Shown here one piece after another: positions 12,201 to 25,005 of a stretch of DNA of 64,000 nucleotides (positions are counted from its first letter, which is position 1; the number at the start of each line of letters is the position of its first letter). This DNA comes from Paramecium sonneborni (taxonomy: Eukaryota; Ciliophora; Oligohymenophorea; Peniculida; Parameciidae): NCBI GenBank assembly GCA_905182985.1, contig CAJJDN010000009.1:70834-134833 (forward strand), read 5' to 3'. Under the pieces are notes generated by a model that saw only the letters and a program-made list of their open reading frames with translations, did not search any database and was not told the origin of the DNA. The translations under genes and the position numbers were made by a program.

Positions 12201-15200
12201 ATCCTTCTTTTTTTCACTAGTATAATATTGTAATTCCATTCCACTCTTATTTATTATATAACCTGTTGTATATATTATAAATTCTCTTGTTGCTAAATTG
12301 TATTCAGATTATCTCCAAGGTTCATATATTAATAATATTAATTAATTATTCATTCCATCGTGTAATGTCAATCTTCCAATACAATCATCTTTATTCTTCT
12401 ATCCTTCTTCTGTTTACATTACAGATAATTGATATTCATTTGACCAATAAAATCCTTAAACTAAAACTCTTATATAAGTATTAATCTTTTTATCTAAATT
12501 AGGTAAAAAATGCTAATAATCTTCCATTGTCTCTTTCGGTTATAATTTTCTTATAAATGTAGTTTCTTTTCTATGATTTAACATTTAAACATAAATATCT
12601 CTTGGTAATGAATTTGTTATTCTGTAAGGAGCCTACAATTCTATTTTAACTTTATCTTTATAATCTTAATCTACATAAATCTTGAATTAAATATTTATTC
12701 CATCTCTTGAATGTACAACCTATGATTAACCTTACATTAAATTTCTAATTAAAGCATCAACTTTAAATTATTCAGAAAATTAAGGACAATCATCTATTTT
12801 AAAACATATTTTAGAATTCTCAAATCCTATAGGAATTGGAGCAACATTATTCATATTCTATTAATTATCCAATGGTGCTAATTTAAATATTTGTTAATTT
12901 TTATCATCCTTTATCTCTAAAATAATAGTCTTGCTTGTTTTATTTATAATTATGACTGGTGAGGATACTACAAGAATCTTTTAACTAGATATTTTATCTA
13001 ATTTAACTATACCATATGCTTATATACCATCTTATTCATACAATTTTCCTTTTGTTTTATCTAAATCAATACGATTTAATGGAAATGTTTTTTTATCCAA
13101 TTTAATATTTACATTTACTCTTCTTATCTTTTTATTATTCATCATATCATTTTCATCATCATATACTAAATTTAATTATTAATTCATTGGTACATTTAAT
13201 CTCTCAATATTTGGATTATCTATAAAATCTATTTGAAGAGGTCTTCCTGTTAAATTTCTAATTGCATATGGAGATTCTTAAATTAAATTCTCTTCACTCT
13301 ACTCATTTTCAATTACTAATGATGATTTTGAAGCACTCTTTTTTGAACTATGATCTATTTTCTTAAACATTTTATTAATAATTTTTAACACTTTCATTAT
13401 TGTTTAAATACACACAGTAGATAATGTTAAATTAAATGATTCATTCTCTTTTAATTATTCAATCGTAATTAAATTATTAGTCTCTCCTAATAAACTTTAT
13501 AAGAAAATAATTTAAAATTCAATTTTCTCTATTATTGGTTCCCATCTAGAAGTATATGGATTAAAATTATTTAATTCAAATGGAATTAATATACTAATCT
13601 CAAATAAAATAGGTTTCTTTTATAATATTAATTTTAATAAATCTACTTACAAATCAAATAATGGAGCAAATGTATTTCCCATATCATTTAATACAATAAT
13701 TTTTGTTTTATCAATTTCTAAATCTACTTTCATAGAATTCATTTACAATTTATCAAGATGAGAAGCATCTAATTTTGATAATTCATTATTTTTCTATTTT
13801 TAATTAATATCTTCAGAATTTTATTTTGGCATCTGACTTAATTAATATGTTAAACCAGTTTTTATTGTAAGTAAATCTTTAAATGAAACTTTTAAATTAA
13901 TAGGAGATATTCTACATTTAATATCAAAATCATTTCCAAAATCTTTTGAATTTGCAATAAAAACAGCACTTCTTGCTATAAATACTTATATATCAGCAGG
14001 TTATAATATCTCTCTTTTTTATACTTATTTAAAATCAACCTTTTTTCCAAGTTCATAACTTTTACATATAAAAATTTCAATTCTTTATAATTTAGCATCT
14101 AATGACATAAAAATATTTAATTTATTCCAATCTTTTTCAGGAATATTCTTTTCTATTATTTCATTTTATACTTATTTTAATGTTTTTTATGGATACATTT
14201 TTAATGTAATATCAAATACTCCTTTTATTGCTAATACATTTGATTCAATTGAAGATGGAACACAAGTTATTACATTTCTTAAATTTACTTTAATTGATAA
14301 TACTCCCGATTATTATTATTAAACTTATTATATTTTAAATTCTTAGTTATTTATAAATTTTCCAGGATTTGGATTTAATTCTGGATCATCCATAGCTATT
14401 AATGAAAGTGTTTCAAAAAGAGGACCAGCATGCAATTATAATTTAAAATCTGATAAATCTACTATTATAATTTTATCACCATTCACAGTCATTTATAATG
14501 AAAAATTCAATTTATATTATGTATTCAAGTCAATTTATTAATTTAAAGCATCTTCAAATTTAAAAATATTCTCTCTTTTTATATTTTAATTCAACCAACC
14601 AGAATTTTCTAAATTCTATTATTAATCTGCATTACTTAAATTTCGTTTTCCTCTCATTAAACCATTTAAATTTGTAACTTATTCTTTAGTATATCTTTAT
14701 TAAAAATTCATATTCCCTATAAATGGTAATTCAATAAATTCTTATAATTATTAATCCTCCTAAAACATATTACCTTCCATATCTCTTATCAATAATTTTA
14801 CTTTCATTGTTCCATTATTACATTTTTAAAATGTTATTCTCATCATTATTAACATCATTTTTAAAAATGGGGTTGGCTTTGGTTAAATATCTCTTAATAA
14901 AAATATTGTGAAATTCTCTATGTCTAATGAAAAATTTATTTAAGGTTAATCATTTTTAGAAAGAAGCATTTCTCTTAGTTTTATTTACTAAAGATTTTAT
15001 TAGGTAAAAAAAGCTTTAAAATATTCTGCATTCTTTATTCTTATCATATTATCAAATCCATCATCAAATGCTATATTATGAAATAAAGATTTCATTAAAA
15101 ACATATAATCTGAGTGTGTTATTTATAATATCATTGGTGTTACAAAACAATTTATTTTTAATTATTCATCAAATTTCACTTTTGGATAATTCAATTAATA

Positions 15201-18200
15201 TTTCTCAAGTAGTGTGAAAATTTCAACTTTTATGTTAAAATCAAAAGGCAAACTAAATTCTCTTTTTACTGAATCATTTTACTAATAAATTTATATGTCT
15301 TTCATATTTAATAAAAATTGGTCAACCCATACTGATATACTTTCTTAAGTATTGGCTCTATCTTATGCTAATATTCTCTAATTTGATACTAAAATTGTTC
15401 CCAAATCTATAACCATTGATTAATTTGAATCTTAATTTGGTTTAAGAATCACTTAAGGATTATTTATTTTCACATCCAACTTCATTCCAGGAGGATTATT
15501 CAATAATTTTTTTAAAGTTGATGATTCATCATCAGATAAATTTATTATTTGCTTTTAATATTAAGCTTTTTTATTTTAATATTAATCAATATCCTCTTCA
15601 GCTATTTATAACAATTCTGCATTTGGAGATATTATCTATTAAGGGTGTTATAAGGCATATAGTAATTATTAAAGAGTGTAATCTAATAATCTCAAGACTG
15701 GTTACATCATAACATTTATAATTAATTAACTCATTTCAACTTGAATAATAATATTAATATTATTGACTATTTTGATTGACCCATCTGTATATAGAAATAG
15801 ATTCATTTTAAGCAATGATTATTATTGAAGTTTGACTCCAACCATTTATTTAGGTTGTATTAGATTATATTCAGATTCTTAACTTAGTGTGTTTGGATAA
15901 TTGGTTAAATCAAAAAGTTAAAAATTTCCAAGAGTTCCATTAAGTTGTAATTCATCAACATATTTAATTAATGAGATTTCAGTATTTTAAATTTTAATTT
16001 CAGCTAATGGTAAAATAGTAAACCTATGGACTAAGATTGCATTGATACTTCTTATAGTAACATGAATATCCATTAAAATAATATCTTACATACCATCAAA
16101 TTTGGTAGTATGTGCAATAGCTTCTAATTCTTTTTTAGTTTATTCTTATTTTTTCTTTTCTTATTCTAAATATTGATATCCTTGTATTTAATTAGTTTTT
16201 TAAAGAGGAGTAACAAAATGGATTAATTTAGCAATAACCAAAGGTTTCGCAATAACAGATAATGTACCAAAAGTGACTTAAAAAATTAGATTTTTATTTT
16301 TGTATTTCTTATCTTTATTATTAATTTATTAAACAGTAATATTAATTAATTCATTTGATTATGGATCTGGATCTGATTTGACTATAAACTTGAATAATGG
16401 ATTTAAATAGTTTTAAACACTATCTTATACATAAAGATCTCTCAATTTAAGATCTAAATCAATTGATCCATTTAATATTGATGTAGCAGCACTAAGACCA
16501 CTAATGACTACTTATAACCAATTAGTAGATTTATCATCTTATAATTACATACAAAAGCCTTATAATTCAAACTTAAATTTAATAGGTCTATTTTCTTTAC
16601 TATTAATCTTATTATCATTTAAATGTGTATGTTCATGATGTTTTTCTACTTTTAATATAGTTCTCATTTCTTCAATAGCTTCTTTCCAATCATTAGCTAT
16701 TTTTTATTTATCAAAAGCTATCAAAGTATCTCCATATTTATTTTTGATATAGAATGCATTATTCATTCCTGCTTCATTTTATGGAACATCCTCAAAATCA
16801 CTATTTCTAACCCAGAAATAAGATTCTGCTTATTCATCTTTAGGTTTAGCAAATAAATAAATATATCCTCCACTTAATACTCCAGTATATTATGTCCATT
16901 TTAATAATTATCCTCTCTTCCAAATTTTACCAACTTTAGTAGCTGTTTATACTAAAGCTGTTCTTTCTGTTTAAGCTTTTTCAATAGTCATTCTTGATTA
17001 TCTTAATTATGCTTCTTCTGGTTCTGTAATTGGTGCAATAAAACAATCTGCTATTTTAATTATTCGATTATAAATTAAAAGATTTACAAAAATATTCAAT
17101 TATGGAAGCACTCCTTCTATTTACAATAATGATAAATCAATAGGAGGATTAGAACTTCTTCTTAAAAGTTTACTATTTATTTAAACTTTGAAATTCTATA
17201 TTACACTATAAGAATAATCAATATTATTTAAATAACTACCATTTACTATACATTTTTAACATTCTTCCATTGATTTATAATGTTGAAATGTAAAATCTTA
17301 TAATTTTATTTCAAAATTTTCATAATGAACTTCACTTAAATTTGGTGTTAGAATTTATACATCTCCTAAATTTAATAACCAATTTTCATTTGTTTCTGGT
17401 ATTGGAACTAAAACTATTGTTGATTTTACTGTCACATCTACATATAATATTGATGGAGATAATTATGTTTTAACCATTTAATTTACTGCTAAATCTTAAG
17501 CATGTTCTACTTAATCCCAAGCTGCATTTTTTAAAGTCTCATCTTTTATTTAAAAATCTATAAATTATTAAATACGAACTATAATTATTGGATTAAATAT
17601 TAATTTTAAAGATCCTGTTTCTAATTTTAAATATTTATCCACTCCTTTATGATGAATAGGATTTATTTCGAAAATAAAATCTATAAATTTTTATTATTTG
17701 TTAACTTATTCTAAAAATATCTTTCTTTTTTATTCAGAATACATTACAACATCATTTTGAATTGGTTCTGTTACAAGATCAATACCTATATATTATAAAC
17801 CTAATTTCACAATCATTCCACTATCCTTAACTTCCAATTATCCATTTAATCCAGAATAATTTAATTATACTCCTTCTCTTTTTGCTTCAAACTATTTTAA
17901 TACATAAATAGAGCCTGATTTTAATTTAACTTTAACTTATAACCATACATAATCTGATGGTCTTTTTAAATCTTTAATATCTGGAGAATCTGCTAATTAA
18001 TCTATAAATTTAGATAATTCATCCTTTTCTTTCTCATCTATTATATTATCATCTTTTTTTGATCCCCAACTAAACCAACCTCCTTTCTTTTTCTTTTTAT
18101 TTTCAGCTTCTTTTATTGCTCTTTCTTTCTCTACTACTTTTATTATCTCTCTAGCAGATTCACATAATACATCAATACTTAAATTACTTACAGATTATTC

Positions 18201-19334
18201 AAAAAGATCATTCTCATTCTTTGTCAAAGCCTTATTTGTTTAATCTGAACTTCTTAATATTTTTTCATATAAATTAAGAAATATTAATTTCTAATCTTCA
18301 ATCTATTAAGAACTTAATTATAATTTCTATTTCTTTTATTTATTTAATCTATTTTAAAATAATGAAAATAATTCTGCCATTCTTATTAACTATTATAATT
18401 ATAAATTTTCTATTGCTAAATCAATTGTATTCAATTCTAATGAAAATGAAAATTCAGGAGAATCAAATCTTCCAGAAGTATTCTAAAATAATTTACCCTA
18501 TGCATTCAATAATAAAATAAATTAAGCAAATCTTGGATGTTCTTTTGGATCTTACTATGATATAACCATTTCTGTCATCTTTTATAATATTTCATTCTTC
18601 TCTTTTTAATATAATAAATCTTTTTCTTGCTAATTCCAATATGCACCAATATTTATTAATTACAATAATTTTTATAAAGGCACTTTTTTCTATATTTATA
18701 ATTCTTTTAATATACATTTTCTTCTTTTGTTCGATCAAAATACTGTTTTTTCCATTCTTAATTACAAGTGAAGGTCTCAATTGATTTTATTGATATTCCC
18801 CATGCAAATTCATTTCTAATAGTATCCTCAAATCTTATATGGATATTCGTTATGCTTAATTATATATTATCAATTATTTTGAACAAAAACTTCATAAAAT
18901 ATCCATCCTCTTTATCTTTTTCTTATTTTGTCTTTTCTGTTATGCTTGTTATTATTTATTCTTTAAATTTTTCAAGAATTTCCATTTTTTTTAAGAAACC
19001 AGAGTAATCTACAAATTACCAGTGATCAGGATGCTCTAGAGATATTATTAGAAATAAATCTTATAAAACAACTTCAACTGGTGAACTAGTTAAGGATTTC
19101 CATGGTACCTATTATTATTTTAATTTAAAATACATTTAACTTCAATTTTCCTACATGGCTAAAACAGAGTTTGATTGGCAATTCAAGCATTTTAAGAACA
19201 TCTGCTTTTAATGAAACATTTTATATAGTAACTTCTCCACTCCAAATTCCAATATGTAGATTTTGTGCATCAAAGCCATCTATAAATTTTCCTAAAACAG
19301 AATTCAATATTTTCTCAAGTAATGATTCGAACAT
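9236..19334 (-). CDS. VPS13: VPS13 bulk lipid-transfer protein
   Basis: VPS13 proteins are long hydrophobic-groove tubes that move phospholipids between organelles at membrane contact sites. The spliced model has 3,340 residues, within the family range. The chorein N-terminus is clear: start MFESLLEKIL, then VLGKFIDGFDAQNLHIGIW, VPWKSL and IIDNIQLSITNIHIRFED. The middle is a long repeating beta-groove region with several VAB/SHR-like stretches. The C-terminus has the hallmark Gly-rich amphipathic repeats (GIAGLFLKPIQETKEKGLKG and GVAGLIIKPITGILDGLS) and then a PH-like domain. Introns: 9377-9401, 18690-18715 and 19109-19133, after which the frame is exact over 10 kb. The sequence alone does not say which VPS13 paralogue (A-D) it matches. 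Confidence 0.93.
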
Positions 19335-20239
19335 TATTAATAATTTTATATAATAATTTTAAATCTTTTATCAAATTCTTTTTTTCTTTATTGACAAATG
19401 ATTCAATTATAGAATGGTTGCTCATTCAATTATTATATAAATTACACTATAAAAAAATAATATTTACTCGTTCAAAGAGATTGACATATCAAAGCATAAT
19501 TAAATCAATATTCATCCGAAAGATTAAACGTTCACAAATTATAATTGATAATTAGTTATTAAGGAATGGTTTTTCTCATAATATAAAAAAAAATAATATA
19601 ATCATATTAGGTTATATATATTTCACTTATATATATAATAACAAGATGATTATAATAAATCCCTAAGCATTATAAAAATGATTATAAGCTATAAATAATA
19701 AATATTATTATCTTTTAAAATATGATATATACAATAAATTACTAACTTATAATATTATTTTTTCAGGTAAGGATTATTAATATAATAATGTATTAATTTA
19801 CAATAACATAATTTAGTTAAAATTATTATTATAAAAAATTATTGTTTATACAAGTGAAATAAAAATCATAAAAATATAGATAGATTATTACATGAATCAA
19901 AACTTATTGCAAATATGTATAAAATTATAATTGAATAAAAAAAAAGAGAAAAAAATAAAAAATTCAATATAGTTATACAAAAAAAATGTTAAAGTAATCC
20001 AACAATTATTAATTGTAATTTGTATGTTTTTATGAGATCTCTTGTCATCAAATATCGATTCTTATGATAATTGCCATTCAGAAATTTTATGTGGAATATA
20101 TAATACAAAAAAGATGGAGAATGTTTTTGGAGAATATATGATATAGAGTTAAAATGCATCTATATGATATGCATGTAGAATTGATATACATATTTAATGT
20201 GAAATTCTGCATTGTACACTATTTATTAATTATAATTAA
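19335..20239. other. AT-rich spacer upstream of VPS13
   Basis: This is very AT-rich DNA with many homopolymer runs and no recognisable gene. Plus-strand and minus-strand open stretches are explained by the scarcity of TGA. It includes the presumed VPS13 promoter next to 19334. Confidence 0.5.
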
Positions 20240-20690
20240 AAATAATGTTGACTGATTGTAATGATATATCGACGTAATCAAAGGAATAGAAAAACTAATC
20301 ATCCAATATTCCATATTTTGTGTATAATTTCCCATCAACCTCTTTAATGGATTTTCAGAACACTTCTATTCCATAACTTTAGATGAGAAATTCAAGTAAA
20401 CAATTTTGTAAATATGTAGCTGAATCTGTTTTCAAAGATAATATGTAAGTTCCTTCATTTTTGTAAGGACTTACTGTTTCTAGCTTCTAATTTAATAATT
20501 CAAATTAGTTTTGTGTAAATGAATAAAAGCCAATATATATGCCACCAGTTGCAAGTGCTTTAGCATCATTTTTTAATGATCAATCTACCTTTAAAATTAA
20601 ACAAGAATGCAAGAAAAATCGAATTATTATAGGGACTTAAGTACTATGCGATATTGAAATTATCTTTATTTAAAGATATTTTGATATTAA
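20240..20690 (-). pseudogene. Probable gene relic with in-frame TGA codons
   Basis: One minus-strand frame keeps protein-like composition for about 150 codons (it includes GGIYIGFYSF and DGKLYTKYGILDD) but is broken by TGA at 20355-20357 and by another upstream (LKVD-stop-SLKND). Both stops sit where a Trp (TGG) would fit, and the frame itself is not shifted. No start codon or neighbouring exon is evident and I do not recognise the family. The simplest reading is a decaying gene copy with G-to-A changes at Trp codons. Unspliced micro-introns or UGA recoding are less likely alternatives. Confidence 0.35.
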
Positions 20691-21698
20691 AGCTTAGGTA
20701 TTAGTTCTCTAAAATCTAAGTTATTCTGCCCACCAAATATTAAATATACTTTGAATGAAGATAAATCCATCTCGAATATATTATGGTTAAAAGATAGACT
20801 CAAGAATAGATACAAAAAGCCTGTAACTATTGAATATATATTTTTAGATAAAAGACTCAATGTTTGATTTGATTAATGTTATTGCTATTATGGATGAACA
20901 AGAACTACGATAAATTAATGAGTTTCAATAATTTTAAAGTTAAGGTTTTGATAATCTAGAAAAATAAGTACCAAAATCAGTAAAATAAGAGAAACCTTTT
21001 AGTGAGATGATGTTTGAAATTTAAATTCTAATTGCTTAATTTATATTGACAAATTTTTGAAATAGAAAATTACAATTAATAGAAATAAATTAAACAATTT
21101 TTTTTAATATAAATAATAGTGATTAGGATGTAAATCAGATAATGATTGTCATTTATAAATTTTAATGAGTGAGATAAATCTTTTGTTCTTGATAAACAGA
21201 TACCATCAATTTATTTAAATTTGAAGGTATTATAAATAATGTATAAATTATTCTGATTGCTCGATATTAAATATAATTTATAATTTGATTTTGGTTAATA
21301 TAATAATCCTAAATATTTAAAACATTCAGTTCTTTTCTAACTTATTGATTAATAAATATCACTACAAATTTAATAATATATTTTTGTTTTACTTTAAATA
21401 TTAATTTTGCAAGGATTCATAATCAAACAGTTGAAGTTTAGACTTTAATTAAAAGATAATCAAATATAAAGAAATTTATTTTAATTTAAGTGAAAAGTTT
21501 TTGATTCAAAGATTTTATTAGTGCTTAAAAATGTGATTGGAAAAAAAGAAAAAATCGTAAAAATATTCATTTTGTTGCATTGATAAGCGTAATTGGAAAA
21601 GATATTAGATTTTTGACCATAGAAATTAATTAATATTAATTGAATATGATAATTATTATTGATCACATTATATTACCATTAATAAATAACTCAATTTA
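20691..21698. other. AT-rich spacer with one small ORF
   Basis: Mostly AT-rich non-coding DNA. A 66-codon plus-strand frame runs from ATG at 20860 to TGA at 21060. It is Gln/Glu-rich (MFDLINVIAIMDEQELRQ) without a known motif, and it could be a small gene or chance. Confidence 0.35.
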
Positions 21699-22938
21699 TC
21701 AAATTCTAGTATACTTATTGTTGTTTAATGCCCCTTATTAGTGCATAAGTTTCAAATGAAAACTTTTAAGGGACTAATCCTATAATAATGGATTCTCTAT
21801 GAAATTGGATGGTTTCGAGAATTTTGCACTTAAATTTTCTGGTTATTCTCCTCCTCTCTCTTTTCTATATTATTTTAATTGTTATTTAAATGTGCTTGTA
21901 CTAAATTATTTATCATTAACTAGACCATCAAGTCCAGGTCCAGGTTATGATTAAGTTCTAGAATGTTGACATCCAATATTATTAACATAAACTTTCATTC
22001 TTTCAAAAACATCTAAATAATTATATATATTTACTAGAATTAGGTTATTCAATACTTATTGTAGTTTTCTATATTGATTCATTGCCTCCTAAACCTAATT
22101 TGCCCATATAACTCGTTAATTCTTCTCTTCTTTTATTAGATTTATTTTTATCCTTCATATCAATATTAATATTCATTTATTATTGAATCTTTGAATTATA
22201 TTAATTATCATTTTTAAAATTTGTAGGATTGAATCCTGGTGAAGCACTTCCTTGAACAAATCCAAATTTTTAAGTTTATTTATTGCTACCTTTGTATTAT
22301 CCTGATCCACTACCAGTTTCTACAAACATATCTGTCTTATTAGGAGTTTTAAATTATTATAATAGTTAATCTAAAGGTCTATTATTACCTTTTTACTTTA
22401 AATCAAATTGATAATTATCTTAATATTCTTCTTATTCGTTATAAGAAGATTTTTTATTGAATATATCAGTTAAATCACCAAGTGTTGATGTTTTTTTAAA
22501 TCTATCAACCATATTATGAGATTAATTATAAGATTTTTGACTTATGTTTAGTCCTGGTTCAACTTTTCCTTCCAAAGCATCTAAAATTTACAATTTCTAT
22601 TATGCAATTGCAACTTTATGTTGAGTTTCTAAGAATTAAACATCAAGGTTATTCCAACCCTGATTCCATTCTTATTAAGTTATTTTTCCATCATGATCAG
22701 CATCAAATCTTTTAAATATTTCAGATTTCTATTCTCCTCCTATTGAAAAATGACTTTCATCTATTGTTCCTGTCTAATCTGCAATAGCCTTGAATGCATC
22801 AAATTTATTTTAATGCTAATTTATTAACTCTTTAGAAGATTGTTCCCATGCTTTAGTTACTTTTACTTCAGAATTAGATTCATCTGGCTATTTAGTAGAA
22901 GATTTCTAATCAGATTCTTACTAGCCACTCTCTGACAT
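21699..22938 (-). CDS. EF-hand calcium-binding protein, unknown role
   Basis: The spliced product is 405 residues with one intron of 22 nt (positions about 22014-22035). A canonical EF-hand loop lies at residues 79-90 (DADHDGKITQQE, with Asp at 1, 3 and 5, Gly at 6, Ile at 8, Glu at 12). The helix before it (KSEIFKRF) suits the fold, and a degenerate partner may precede it at about residues 48-62. The rest is Gln/Asn/Ser-rich and probably disordered, with a Gly-Leu-Gly patch. There is no signal peptide or membrane segment, so it is likely cytosolic or cytoskeletal. It ends in a basic tail. It is followed by another minus-strand gene 79 bp upstream of its start; no shared function is implied. 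Confidence 0.8.
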
Positions 22939-23017
22939 CTTATCAAATTAAATTTTATTTATTTTTAATTTCGATAATTTTCATATTTCTTTTTTTTATA
23001 GATAATAAACAACAATA

Positions 23018-24627
23018 TCATAATGAAGAAGGCATTTATAGAAGCAATAACTATTATTATAACATATAATATTATAGCAACTATTCTTACAATTTTTATT
23101 AGAAAACCATTTAAAACTAAAATAAATAAATATTTTACATTAGAATTTAATTCATTGATTTAGTTAACATAATTATTTGATACAAATTATGACTATTGAT
23201 ATTATTATTGTAATTATTGTTATTATAATAATTAATATTATTGTAATTAATTATTATTTTCTTCTATCTTTACTATCTTTTGTAATTTATCTTAATTTTC
23301 CATTTCTCGAATATTTTTTAACTTCTCTAGTCTTTAATATTATTCTAATTTTTCATCTTCGAAATTTTTAGTTGGTAATTTATCAAAGTCTTTGTATTTT
23401 TTAAAAGCTGACTTTTTTTCTAAATGATTAAAAGTTTATTTAATTTATGATTGAGACTAAGGTTCAATTTCAATAGACACCTATTTATCTTACTTGATAT
23501 TCTATTGATCAGATTCTGATTTTTCTTATTATTCAAGAATAAATTAATTCATCAATAGAATCAATTAATTATAACTTTATCTATAATCCTCTTAATTAAA
23601 CTCTAACTTTTAATAGATGTGTTCATTAAGAAGCTTCTTTTCAACTATTTTAATTTTAGTTTATCCATATAATTAATTTAAAGAATCCTCAATCTAAAAG
23701 AATATATGAATTAATTTACTTTCCTCTTAATTCTATTATTATTTGACTAAAAAACAATTAAATATTATGATATTTGGCATTTAAACATTAGTTGCTTCTA
23801 GAATTCAATCAAATGATTTTCTATTTCAGAATTTCCTGAATAGTAAATACTGAAACATCTAGAAAACTTTAAGGCCAGAAATATAGGATGTTTAATCTGA
23901 GAAAATAGTATATATTTTACTTTGTTTCTGATATTAGGTGCAGTTAAATAATTATGTAATCCATTTTCATTATTTTCAATAGGTGCATCAATAACATCAT
24001 TTTAATGTTTTTCTTTCTTACAGAAATTACGTTCTAAGTATTTAGGTTCGAATGGTTAGATGTATTATATTTATCTATGTTCATCACGAGCACTTTTTCT
24101 ACTGTCTATAAAAATTGGAGGTGACTGTAAGGTAAGAATGATGTTCTCTCCTTCTTTAATTACTAATAACAATTAAAATTTATGGCCTTGATGATTATAA
24201 GTGGTACTATTAAATTTTACACCCTAAAGTCGTTTAATGAATTTACATTGAAAAATGCTCTTCCTTCCTCTAATTCATATAAAGTTGTTCCTTCCAATCC
24301 TACTTCTTCGAATAGATCAGGTTATAATAGTTTCACAGCCATTAGTTGAACCTAAAAATAGTTTCTTTTTTTTACTTAACAATTCATCCATTATGCACAT
24401 TCTTCATTTTTTAAAACTAATTTAATAGATATATTAGGTATATTCCAACTTTTATGCCAATTCCACCCTAAATCATTTGTGTGTTAGAACTCTCTTTCTG
24501 TATCAATTTTCAAATAAACTGGCCCAACATTAGGTGTAACTGTTTATCGAAGGCATTAGTAAGAGCTTTTTGTTTTTACAGTACAAGAAGTTTAAGTCCA
24601 GGTGAAACTTTTAGGTTGATGAGCCAT
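23018..24627 (-). CDS. Unrecognised protein: beta-rich N-half, Q-rich coiled-coil C-half
   Basis: After removal of micro-introns of 23, 26 and 22 nt the frame is exact at 512 residues. A further 24-nt GTA...TAG segment is probably also an intron, giving 504 residues. The N-terminal 200 residues contain ordered-looking text: DLGWNWHKSWN, LYELEEGRAFFNGVKFN and SPPIFIDSRKSARDE. The Ser-Pro-Pro then Asp-Ser-Arg-Lys pattern after a long beta-like stretch recalls immunoglobulin-fold DNA-binding domains (Runt/p53-like), but this is only an impression. Residues from about 330 on are charged coiled coil and poly-Gln encoded largely by TAA/TAG. No membrane or signal sequence is seen. Nuclear regulator is one possibility; the function is unknown. 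Confidence 0.65.
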
Positions 24628-25005
24628 GTTATCAATATAAAACAGAATTTAAATAAAAATTAGATTTCTATAAATCATTCACTTATTTATAAATCCTCTT
24701 ATTTTTGATCAATTAATATATATAAATCATTTCTACTTATGTATCAAGAGACTTAGAGAAAACAGAGAGCTGGAACATTAAAATATTTATAAAAAAAAAA
24801 GATTTATTAAAATAATTAACACATAATTAAAATATAAATTTTATATTATCTGAACTTAATTAATTCTAGAGATAATACGTAAATCTGATTTTTGAGATAC
24901 TAAATTATTCATTTATCTTTGAATGTGACATTTGCTATATGTTATAATAAAAATAATATAAAAATGATATTTTTTATGTTTGTTTTTAAATGTGAATAAT
25001 CAAAT
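24628..25005. other. AT-rich intergenic spacer
   Basis: A spacer of 378 bp between the start of the Q-rich protein gene and the stop of the giant repeat gene. It contains poly-A/T tracts only; no gene or RNA is recognised. Confidence 0.6.

Noticed and set aside
10436..19555. Short ORFs on both strands across VPS13
   Set aside because: All are shadows of the single 10-kb VPS13 frame, which only appears when TAA/TAG are read as Gln.
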